13,463 bases of DNA from Alphaproteobacteria bacterium (GTDB lineage Bacteria > Pseudomonadota > Alphaproteobacteria > ATCC43930 > CGMCC-115725). The translations under genes were made by a program, and so were the position numbers. Below the pieces are notes generated by a model. It was given only the letters and a program-made list of their open reading frames with translations, was not told the origin of the DNA and did not search any database. This document shows, piece by piece, positions 1 through 6,017 of the stretch. Position 1 is the first letter of the stretch. Each line of letters starts with the position of its first letter. The stretch covers positions 1 to 13,463 of the forward strand of contig JAFMSA010000044.1 of the NCBI GenBank assembly GCA_017353855.1, written 5' to 3'.

Positions 1-1
1 G

Positions 2-365
2 ATCGACCAGGCGCTGGGCGTAAAGGGTAAGAATGTCGGCAGCGTCTACCAATTCGGCATCCCACGCGCGGAAACGATCACTGTCGGGGTATAGGTCGAT
101 GGGCTCGGCAATCGGCATCAACTTTCAGCCGACCGGCGGGGGCAAGGCGGCGATCACCGGTGACTTTGTGCTGATCGCCAGGGAGGTGAACCCAGTGCTC
201 AAGGCCTTACGCGAGCATGGGATCGAGGTGACGGCGATCCACAACGATATGCTCGACGATCAGCCACACCTCTACTTCATGCATTTCTGGGCCAATGCTG
301 ATGCGGTGAAGCTCGCCCAAGGACTGAAGGCGGCGCTGACGCAGATCAACATCGTCAAGAGTTGA
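2..365 (+). pseudogene. DUF1259 (LppY/LpqO family) protein, 3' part, frameshifted
   Basis: This is the C-terminal part of a DUF1259 protein, a family of unknown function often predicted to be exported. The window opens inside the gene. The first frame reads IDQALGVKGKNVGSVYQFGI and hits TAG at 92-94. The rest continues in the next frame from about 98 (MGSAIGINFQPTGGGKAAIT ... HNDMLDDQPHLYFMHFWA) to the TGA at 363-365. Both halves fit together as one family member, so a 1-base insertion (or 2-base deletion) near 85-97 has broken it. An apparent ATG at 33 lies in the downstream frame, but its first residues are not family-like, so it is not the true start. The stop overlaps a TTG/GTG start region of the next gene, suggesting translational coupling in an operon. 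Family assignment is from recalled conserved sequence; the frameshift is seen directly. Confidence 0.75.
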
Positions 366-367
366 GC

Positions 368-448
368 GTGTTAGGGTAGGCGATCCTCCTGGCGGCGTGC
401 CTCATCTGGCCCGCCGCGACAAACGCGCAGACCGATAGGCCGCCTCTG
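368..448 (+). other. Signal-peptide coding region of the beta-propeller gene, interrupted by TAG
   Basis: In frame with the downstream propeller gene, the sequence reads V-L-G-stop-AILLAACLIWPAATNAQTDR, a clear hydrophobic signal-peptide core followed by an AxA-like cleavage site (TNAQ). A GTG at 368 (or TTG at 362, overlapping the TGA of the DUF1259 gene) would be the natural start. The TAG at 377-379 lies three codons after the GTG, so the secreted form cannot be made unless the stop is a sequencing error or is suppressed. Confidence 0.65.
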
Positions 449-1354
449 ATGCTCGAGGTGAAGATACCGCTCGGGCATGTGAGCGGCCGCGTCGATCATC
501 TCGGCATCGATCTGAAGCGACAGCGGCTGCTGGTTGCCGAGTTCGGCAATAACAGCTTTAGCGTTGTTGATCTGGCAGCGGGCAAGGTGCTGCGTAGGAT
601 CGCCGGTTTGAGCGAGCCGCAAGGCGTTGCGTATGTCCCGTCTCCGGACAGCGTATTCGTGGCGAATGGCGATGACGGCTCAGTGCACGTTCTGCGGGGC
701 GGGGATCTGGCCCCGATTGGGCGCATCGAGCTGGGTGACGATGCCGACAATGTGCGCGTAGACACCGGGCGCAACCGGGTGGTGGTGGGCTACGGCAAGG
801 GTGCGCTTGCGGTGATTGATCCCATTAGCTTGGCGAAGACCGCGAATATTCGTCTCAAAGCGCATCCGGAGGGGTTTCAGATCGACGAAACCGGCACCCA
901 AGCCTTCGTGAACGTGCCGGGCGCGCACGAGATCGAGGTCGTCGACCTTGCTACCGGGTCGGCGCAATCGTTGTCGACGCAGGGGGCGGGATCGAATTTC
1001 CCGATGGCGATCGACGGCGATGCGCACCGGATCCTCGTCGTCTTTCGCAGCCCGCCGGTTTTGATGGCGCTCTCCAGTCATGACGGGCATGTCGTGGGCA
1101 AGGCCGAAACCTGCGGTGACGCCGATGATGTGTTCGTCGATCGCAAACGCCACCGTATCTATGTGAGCTGTGGCGCTGGCAGTGTCGACGTGCTCGAACC
1201 GGATGGGCAGGGCTACCGCCGGCTTGCACGCGTGCCGACAGCACCGGGGGCCCGCACCTCGCTGTTCGTGCCCGAACTCGACCGGTTGTTTGTGGCAGTG
1301 CGGGCGCAGCCCATTAAGCCGGCGGCGATTTGGGTGTTTCGGCCGGCCTCATGA
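449..1354 (+). CDS. YncE-like (YVTN-type) beta-propeller protein
   Basis: The 301-residue frame shows repeated propeller blades of the YncE/YVTN type: SFSVVDLAAGKVLRRI, then PQGVAYVPSPDSVFVANGDD, GSVHVLRGGDLAPIGRIELG, and near the end RHRIYVSCGAGSVDVLEP. Such proteins are usually periplasmic or secreted and often act as binding or scaffold modules; the substrate here is unknown. The ATG at 449 is the first in-frame ATG after a stop at 377, but it sits after the encoded signal peptide and has no convincing ribosome site, so the ancestral start was probably GTG 368 or TTG 362 (about 330 residues). If translated from 449 the product would stay in the cytoplasm. Its stop (TGA 1352-1354) overlaps the ATG of the next gene (ATGA), which supports an operon. 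Confidence 0.75.
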   Translation: MLEVKIPLGHVSGRVDHLGIDLKRQRLLVAEFGNNSFSVVDLAAGKVLRRIAGLSEPQGVAYVPSPDSVFVANGDDGSVHVLRGGDLAPIGRIELGDDADNVRVDTGRNRVVVGYGKGALAVIDPISLAKTANIRLKAHPEGFQIDETGTQAFVNVPGAHEIEVVDLATGSAQSLSTQGAGSNFPMAIDGDAHRILVVFRSPPVLMALSSHDGHVVGKAETCGDADDVFVDRKRHRIYVSCGAGSVDVLEPDGQGYRRLARVPTAPGARTSLFVPELDRLFVAVRAQPIKPAAIWVFRPAS

Positions 1355-2155
1355 AGGCGATCGGGAGCGTAGCAGCTCTTGCTGCGGCGGCGGTTACTCT
1401 CTGGTGTGGCGAGGCAGAGGCCTATCGTCCATTCGACGGACAGATGCGGCCGTCGCGGAAACGGGCGACATGGAAATCGAGCTCGGCCCGGTCGAGTACC
1501 TTCGCGAGGGGGCCGAGCGCTCGCTGCTCGCTCCCGATCTCAGGATCATTTGCGGCTTTATTCCGGGCTGGGAAGCATCGCTAGAGAGTAAGCTCAATCA
1601 TGGTCTGAGCGCGGGTATTCCCGGAACAAGCCTGGTTGAAAGCGATGCGCTGCTGAAAGGCGTGCTGCGCGAGGGCAGCCTGCAGGAGAAGCCCGGGCCC
1701 AGTATTGCAACCGAATTCGGGGTTCTATTGCCCGGCGTCAATGATCAACACGAGACCGAAGCAGTCCTAAACGGCATCGTCTCACAGCGCTGGGACTGGG
1801 GCGCGACCCACCTCAATGCTCAGATTGAGCTCACCCGGGAACAGCATGCCGACTACTTTCTCGATACGATCGTCGAGGGTCCGCACGACTGGCCAGTGCG
1901 GCCGGTCGCGGAAATCTTTTATTTTATGAAAGGAATGTCAGTCTGTTTCGAACCGGGTCTGCCTTCGTCGGGGCGATTTGGCAGGTCCAAGACAATATCG
2001 CGGTTGACTTTGGGTTGCGCGGCGCGCGCACCAATGATCACACAGCGGGTGAGATCCGTGCCGGTGTGACCTTCGCCTTTGACGTGACGAAGGGACCGAC
2101 GCCATTGTCGAGGCTCATCACTACAGCGCTGTTCGGGATTCACTGGCCTCGATAG
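1351..2155 (+). pseudogene. Exported, probably outer-membrane protein, broken by two frameshifts
   Basis: The ATG at 1351 overlaps the stop of the propeller gene and begins a textbook signal peptide (MKAIGSVAALAAAAVTLWCG, then EAEA/YRPFDG). After about 1438 the reading continues in a second frame (TDAAVAETGDMEIELGPVEY ... GFIPGWEASLE, SIATEFGVLLPG, SQRWDWGATHLNAQ, GPHDWPVRPVAEIFY). After about 1923 it continues in a third (NVSLFRTGSAFVGAIWQVQD, NIAVDFGLRGARTNDH, EIRAGVTFAFDV) to TAG 2153-2155. Alternating short strands, aromatic residues and a terminal FAF resemble an outer-membrane beta-barrel of the transporter/phenol-degradation MetA-like type (inference). Adding one base at 1438-1440 and removing a 5-base duplication gives 801 bases, exactly 266 residues plus stop, so the mutations are explained precisely. 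Function unknown. Confidence 0.7.
1918..1927 (+). repeat. 5-bp tandem duplication TTTAT that disrupts a gene
   Basis: TTTAT occurs twice in direct succession (1918-1922 and 1923-1927). With one copy removed the flanking protein reads EIFY-ERNVSLFRTG without a break; with two copies the frame shifts. This looks like replication slippage. Confidence 0.7.
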
Positions 2156-2235
2156 GCGACCGTGCGGCCCGTCGCGGCGCGTATAAGGGCGGCCCGCACG
2201 ACACGCGCCTGTACGGCGGGTTCGCTGATTTCCCG

Positions 2236-2735
2236 CTAGCGGCTGACGCTATCGACCTTCGGCGGGCCGCAGCCGCCCTTGATCGGCGGTGTCATCAAGG
2301 GCGTATAGTGCAAACCGAAGCCGCCGAGAGCGGCGCCGGTGAGCAGCATCCACATCGGATTGAGCCGCGTTAAAAGCATGATCCCGGCGGCAGCGATCGT
2401 GACGGCAAGAGCTCGCCAGCTCGTGTCTGCCGCACCCGCCATAACGGCGCCGCTAGCGATTACGAGCCCCATGACCGCCGGCACCAGACCCTGGCGGAAG
2501 AAGCGCTGCCACGGGGCGTTGCAGAGGCGGTCCCAGACCCGGCAGGCGGCGAAGTACATCGTCAAGGCGGACCCAAAGCTTACCACGGCCCCCGGAAAAC
2601 CCCCACACCTTCCACCCGACAAAACTCATCATCAGGATCATGTTCGGCCCGGGGATGGCTGCGGGCAAAAAACATCGGCGAAATCCGTACGCCGACGTTG
2701 CGCGCGCAGCGAATCGCCAAACGCAGGCTCAGCTA
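2236..2735 (-). pseudogene. chrA: Chromate transporter ChrA fragment, frameshifted
   Basis: Read on the - strand, this shows an N-proximal segment (AEPAFGDSLRAQRRRTDFAD) and, in a second frame, LPAAIPGPNMILMMSFVGWK, the IPGPN core typical of the ChrA/CHR family. A third frame gives FPGAVVSFGSALTMYFAACR, RFFRQGLVPAVMGLVIASGA and hydrophobic helices to LNPMWMLLTGAALGGFGL. CHR proteins are inner-membrane exporters of chromate. The frame breaks fall in homopolymers: an A6 run at 2667-2672 and the AAAA/CCCCC run at 2596-2605. The last residues before the stop at 2236 (after GGFGL) do not look family-like, so the native end may also be lost. The usual N-terminal helix is not recognisable beyond about 2735. 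It converges with the + strand exported-protein gene. Confidence 0.7.
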
Positions 2736-2798
2736 TGTCGGGTCCTTGGGGCGCCCAACAAGATTTATCCGGTTGTCTTTCCGCGACCGTGTTCTTGC

Positions 2799-2845
2799 CT
2801 GAGAGCGCGATCCCGGACTTATCCCTCTGCCTCTCAGTATCGCGC
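2799..2845. other. Interleaved inverted repeats (pseudoknot-like arrangement)
   Basis: CTGAGAG (2799-2805) is complementary to CTCTCAG (2831-2837), and GCGCGAT (2805-2811) to ATCGCGC (2839-2845). The order arm1-arm2-arm1'-arm2' is that of an H-type pseudoknot or of two alternative hairpins. It lies between the chrA fragment (- strand) and the helix-turn-helix remnant (+ strand). No known RNA class fits well, and it could be chance. Confidence 0.35.
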
Positions 2846-2982
2846 CGGGGAGAGATGTGCTATGGTTAACACCAGAGTGAACTGAGGCGTGTAGCGGCGC
2901 TCCCCAGCTGATATGCGGAATGGCACGCGACAATCTCCCGACGCAGCGTGCCGCTAACGGTTGCGGCGTTACGGGGGAACCC

Positions 2983-3130
2983 ATGGGTTACTCACTTGGC
3001 CCTGCGGCACGCGCCGCCGGCAGAAGCAAGACCAGGATCCATCGCGCGATCAAATCCGGGCGTCTATTTGCCTCGAGGCGACGCCGAGGCCGAAGAGCGG
3101 CGCCGGCTCATCGCGCTGCTAACAGACTGA
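2983..3130 (+). pseudogene. Plasmid-type helix-turn-helix protein with internal deletion
   Basis: From ATG 2983, preceded by a GGGGGAA ribosome site at 2973-2979, the frame reads MGYSLGPAARAAGRSKTRIH-RAIKSGRL. This is a MerR/excisionase-like helix-turn-helix N-terminus common in proteins of rhizobial plasmids and integrative elements. In those relatives the helix is followed by a long charged coiled coil ending in a motif like EERRRLTALLTDQ. Here that motif appears at once, in another frame (DAEAEERRRLIALLTD, stop 3128-3130). The middle of the protein has therefore been deleted, and the junction near 3065-3080 is out of frame. The remaining in-frame ORF runs to 3288, but its arginine-rich sequence is not family-like. 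Family resemblance is from memory; the motif juxtaposition is seen directly. Confidence 0.55.
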
Positions 3131-3395
3131 CGTCCCTGATGGCGGCGGTGGTTCTGATGATCACGTGCACGTGGCCACCGCGTGCGAGGCGCATCCTTGC
3201 CGTCCTCAAATGGCGCCGCAAACGCAATTTGTTAAAGAGGCTCCGAGCGCGCTATCCGGAATATGCGCAACAGTTTTTGCGACGGTGAACCTCTCGGATC
3301 GGCCGCGGCGAGCTCCGCCCGCGGCGAGCGCTATCTCGGCGAGCGGGACGAGCGCCAGTGCTCGCATCATCGGCGGCTTCCCGAATGCACCGGCG

Positions 3396-3760
3396 CTGCC
3401 ATGATCTATCGAACAACTCAGCACTGACTTCTTTCTGTGAACAGTCGGGGTTCTTGATTTTTAGCCATCTGGTGCGCGGCGTGTACGGGTTCCTGGAGGC
3501 GCTTCGCGACGATGCCCTCGAGGTCGTGCGCACATGAGCGCGAAGAGCTCGCGTCCGCGATCGGAAACGATCGCCGATCCCTTCGGAACAACGGCCTGCT
3601 ACTGCCGGCGGCGTTCGCTGAGCGGCAAGCCGCGCAGGTCCGCACCGTCGAGCCACAAAAGGTCGAAGGCCAGATAGTCGGGCGTCCGCGTGTGCCGGAG
3701 GTCATAAAACTGCGGCCTGCCGGTCTCGTCGGAGACAACTACCTCGCCGTCGTTCTTCTT
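3396..3760 (-). pseudogene. ATP-dependent DNA ligase (LigD-like) remnant
   Basis: The - strand shows successive ligase motifs in three frames: DGEVVVSDETGRPQFYDLRH and PDYLAFDLLWLDGADLRGLP (motifs around III/IIIa), then ELFALMC-AHDLEGIVAKRL (motif IV, EGIVAKR), then TRWLKIKNPDCSQKEVSAEL (motif V, WLKIKNP) with a short family-like tail ELFDR. Defects are TAG at 3599-3601 after LSERRRQ, a frameshift near 3527 and another near 3480. The adenylation motif with the catalytic lysine (KxDG) should lie just upstream but is not present, so the 5' half has been lost near 3760. Relatives join DNA ends with ATP, often as the non-homologous end-joining ligase working with Ku; no Ku gene is visible here. 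It cannot make an active enzyme. Confidence 0.75.
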
Positions 3761-3794
3761 TCGGTTGCATGTATCACACGCCTGCAACTGCAAT

Positions 3795-4312
3795 CCGCTG
3801 CGGCTTCTTTTATAGCGTTCCGCAACAGCATGGCAGTGATTGTTTAAGCTGCGTTTGAATTTTGCAGCTGAGTTCGGGAAAAGGGACCGATCACTGGTAC
3901 ATTCTCCATGTCGTTAACAAGTCCACGCAACAGAGGAGATCGCTGTTCTGCGGGCACAAGTTGGCAATCCAGTCAAGCACCGAAGGCCAGATCGTCAATG
4001 CGAGCGTTGTACGCCGGTTGCGAAAAGCGAGTGGCTGGTAGACGAGATCGTTGGTTTGGCCGTTGTCTGACGTGATTTGGAAGCTACCCGCGCTCTGAAC
4101 ACGCTACATGACCACTTAAGATCCGGGAGTTGTGGATAGCTTGCCGCACGAGTTCCGCATAGGCTTTCCCGGCCTTTGGTTTTTTGTGCAATAGGATCGA
4201 CCGAGTGGCCGCAGCCTCCGGCGCTCCCGAGGATTGTGCGAGATAACCATCGGCGCAGGTTTACTACACACCCGCGGTAGAATCCGGAAATCGACTCAGC
4301 AGATGTAGAGTT
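3795..4312. other. Stretch without a recognisable gene
   Basis: About 500 bases between the ligase remnant and the next coding-like block. A long - strand frame crosses part of it, but its sequence is low in family-like features and it is antisense to the better-supported + strand frame beyond 4313. No transposase motif, RNA gene or convincing promoter was recognised. Confidence 0.4.
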
Positions 4313-4690
4313 GTGTGTGTGATGACCGAGGCGGCAGGGCTCAAAGTCGTGACGAATCGGATCGAAAGAGAGGCGATCTTGGCCCATCCAAGCGTGTCGC
4401 GGCGGCTTGTCGGCACGCCGGTCAACATCAACAATCCCGATAACGTCTTGCTGCGCGAGCCGGACGGGGCGGCTGTGTTCGCGAAGCAAGGGCGTCCGGA
4501 CTATCGATTGCTGGCCCCCACTCTCGAGGCGGTCACGCCGCATAATCTGCATCTGCTCGTGCACATCTTCCTCGACACCGACGGCACGGACGTCTGGTTC
4601 GACAGAGAGAACGAGGCGGGGACGGAGTGGGGCGCCGTTTCCGCTGGAGTGAGGTTGGAATTGACGCGCAACGAGCGTGGGCAAAACCGG
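4313..4690 (+). pseudogene. Unidentified coding fragment
   Basis: A + strand frame opening at GTG 4313 or ATG 4322 has strong third-position G/C and coherent protein-like sequence (MTEAAGLKVVTNRIEREAIL, PSVSRRLVGTPVNINNPDNV, DYRLLAPTLEAVTPHNLHLL, VHIFLDTDGTDVWFDRENEA) up to about 4690. After that the same frame becomes arginine/serine/proline-rich and loses codon bias, and it only regains a recognisable protein (the GAF fragment) near 4860. The 254-residue ORF through 5077 is therefore a chance join of unrelated or shifted pieces, not a real fusion. I do not recognise the family. The overlapping - strand frame has weaker codon bias and is rejected. Confidence 0.45.
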
Positions 4691-4803
4691 CCTTTGAACT
4701 GCCGATCAAGGACTGCTCCGGCCATTCGACGGCGAGCTGTTCCATTGTCATTGCCATATCTGGGGGTGAGCGGGCCGCTGTCGAGCGCGTGCGACAACTG
4801 GGC
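4645..4803 (+). other. Coding-like segment in a second frame
   Basis: In the frame starting near 4645 the translation AWAKPAFELPIKDCSGHSTA then SCSIVIAISGGERAAVERVR is protein-like with suitable codon bias. It takes over where the preceding fragment degrades. It could be the frameshifted continuation of that gene or a fragment of another. A faint resemblance to an IclR-type effector domain is too weak to name it. Confidence 0.3.
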
Positions 4804-4811
4804 CTATTCGG

Positions 4812-5325
4812 GCTGCGGAGAACAGCAGCTTTTATGGCCGACTGGCGCAGGGCAGCGCGTCGTTCACATTATCGATGCGCGCAAGACGGATACCTATCAA
4901 ACCGACCCGAAGTCGCGGGAAAGGCTTGAAGCGAGTGGCATCCGTAACTGGCTCGCGGTGGCGCTGCAGAAGGACAAGGAGGACATCGTCCTTCTCGCCC
5001 TGATTACATCGCAGAGAACTCCGCCTTCACCGACAAACAGATCGCCTTGTTGCAGAATTTCGCCGCGCAGGCGGTGATCGCGATGGAGAATCACGTCTCC
5101 TTACCGAAACGCGCGAGGCTTTGGAACGGCAGACCGCGACCGCTGCGATCTTGGAGGCGATCAATTCGTCATCCAGCGATCTCGCGTCGGTCTTCGACGC
5201 AATGCTCGACAGGGCATTGGAACTATGTGGCGCGGCGTTCGGGTGCTTATCGACCTACGATGGCGAACGAGTACATGCGGTCGCGCTCCGCGGTGCGCCG
5301 CCTGATTTCGGGATTGCGTCATCCA
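4812..5325 (+). pseudogene. GAF-domain sensor protein (cyclase or kinase type) fragment, three frameshifts
   Basis: Four consecutive frames reconstruct parts of two tandem GAF domains joined by a helical linker: ENSSFYGRLAQGSA; HIIDARKTDTYQTDPKSRER and LEASGIRNWLAVALQKDKED; ENSAFTDKQIALLQNFAAQA-VIAMEN; then ARLLTETREALERQTATAAI, SSSSDLASVFDAMLDRALEL and CGAAFGCLSTYDGERVHAVA. The FTDKQIALLQNFAAQAVIAMEN sequence and the Q-T-A-T linker are characteristic of the multi-GAF signalling proteins abundant in Bradyrhizobium and relatives, which end in adenylate/guanylate cyclase or histidine kinase domains. No output domain is present here. The frame breaks are near 4855, near 5005 and at 5090-5095, where AATCACG lacks one G relative to the expected AATGCACG. 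Homology stops abruptly near 5325. Confidence 0.7.
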
Positions 5326-5329
5326 TAGC

Positions 5330-5617
5330 GCGCACAGCACCGATAGAATCCCGCGGCTCGAGACGTGCGTTTACCTCCTTGGACGCGACGACTCCGGTCC
5401 CGGCGGTCAGCTGCTCGGCCAATGCATCGAGCAGTTGCTTCGTTGCCGGATCATGGCTTCAGTTGTTGGCCACGGCGTAACGCGCACGCAGCCATGGCGG
5501 TAACGCGCACGCTTCGTTCCAGGCTCGCGATGGCGACGCGACAGCGTGTAGCTCTCCAACAGCCGCGCGGACACGCTTGCGCTGCTCTTTGACATATTCG
5601 GCGTATTCCGAATATAC
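5330..5617 (-). pseudogene. Uncharacterised protein fragment with one in-frame TGA
   Basis: On the - strand 96 continuous codons read VYSEYAEYVKEQRKRVRAAV, SPSRAWNEACALPPWLRARY, AVANN-stop-SHDPATKQLL, DALAEQLTAGTGVVASKEVN and ARLEPRDSIGAVR. Composition, helix-like patterning and G/C-rich third positions continue on both sides of the TGA at 5459-5461, so this looks like one gene with a point nonsense change. The start is not clear: frame quality falls off above 5617, where the + strand dyad and the next promoter region lie. The 3' end stops where the antisense of the GAF fragment begins (about 5325), so it is probably truncated too. I do not recognise the family. Confidence 0.45.
5594..5615. 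promoter_or_regulatory. Perfect 22-bp dyad, possible operator
   Basis: ATATTCGG (5594-5601), six bases, then CCGAATAT (5608-5615): a perfect 8+8 inverted repeat. It overlaps a second small palindrome, TATTC-C-GAATA (5604-5614). It is A/T-rich in a G/C-rich context and lies 45-66 bases before the ATG of the small membrane protein gene, a typical place for a dimeric regulator site. The cognate regulator is unknown. Confidence 0.4.
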
Positions 5618-5660
5618 GGAAGGAGAGGCTGGCGGCAAGCGCGAGCCAAGGAGGAGGCCT

Positions 5661-5939
5661 ATGCTTCCCTATCTCGTTGCCGCGATCGTCGTTGTCGGGC
5701 TACCGACGCTCTACGTCGCGGTGCGATACCGCGAGTACCGCAAATTCCTTGCCGGCGCGTTCTTCGTCAGCAGTGGAATGCAATTCTACTTCTACCTGAT
5801 GAAGATCCCGATCCCACTGATGTGGACCAGTGCCGTCCAGTCGCCTGAGCTCAGCGCAGTGCGTGGCACGATCCACTTTGTGCTGATTGTTGTCTGTTTT
5901 TATTTTGGGTGGTTCTTCCGCAGTCGACCCAGCGCATAG
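5661..5939 (+). CDS. Small membrane protein of unknown function (92 aa)
   Basis: The ATG at 5661 follows a very strong ribosome site, AAGGAGGAGG (5649-5658), which decides the start over the in-frame ATG at 5577. The product has three likely membrane segments: residues 3-21 (PYLVAAIVVVGLPTLYVAV), about 28-47 (KFLAGAFFVSSGMQFYFYLM) and 69-86 (GTIHFVLIVVCFYFGWFF), with short charged loops (RYREYRK, then RSRP at the C-terminus). No known domain was recognised. It is followed after 78 bases by the ICMT-family gene on the same strand, so the two are probably co-transcribed and may act together in the membrane. A possible operator lies upstream. It shows no damage, unlike the genes around it. Confidence 0.75.
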   Translation: MLPYLVAAIVVVGLPTLYVAVRYREYRKFLAGAFFVSSGMQFYFYLMKIPIPLMWTSAVQSPELSAVRGTIHFVLIVVCFYFGWFFRSRPSA

Positions 5940-6017
5940 ACCGGCTCCGGACAATTATCGGCGAAGCCGCCACCACCTTGGTGCTCAGCGCCGCGAGAGG
6001 CTGAAAGGGGACAGTCG

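Noticed and set aside
680..1153. 157-residue - strand ORF
   Set aside because: Antisense shadow of the beta-propeller gene; no independent support.
1351..2155. Programmed frameshifting as an explanation of the frame changes
   Set aside because: No slippery heptamer with a downstream structure is seen at the breaks; a simple base loss and a 5-bp duplication explain both exactly.
2780..2860. Glycine-riboswitch-like 3' core on the - strand (GAGAG ... CTCTCAGGCAAGAACACGG)
   Set aside because: The CTCTCAGGCAA-type block is suggestive, but the obligatory GCCGAAGGNGCAA-type core is missing, there is no second aptamer, and the downstream gene is a chromate transporter.
2339..2869. 176-residue + strand ORF
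   Set aside because: It is antisense to the chrA fragment, which has clear membrane helices and family motifs; the + strand product has no family features.
3995..4684. 229-residue - strand ORF
   Set aside because: Antisense to the coding-like + strand fragment at 4313-4690, which has the better third-position bias.
4313..5077. A 254-residue single gene joining the unidentified fragment to a GAF domain
   Set aside because: The middle third loses codon bias and better translations occur in the other two frames, so the ORF is a chance read-through of shifted pieces.
5459..5461. In-frame TGA read as selenocysteine
   Set aside because: No following hairpin of SECIS type was evident and the neighbourhood is full of broken genes; a nonsense mutation is simpler.
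5478..5512. 12-bp direct repeat TAACGCGCACGC (5478-5489 and 5501-5512)
   Set aside because: Both copies lie inside the - strand coding fragment and encode different residues; only two copies, no array, so not a CRISPR or iteron set.
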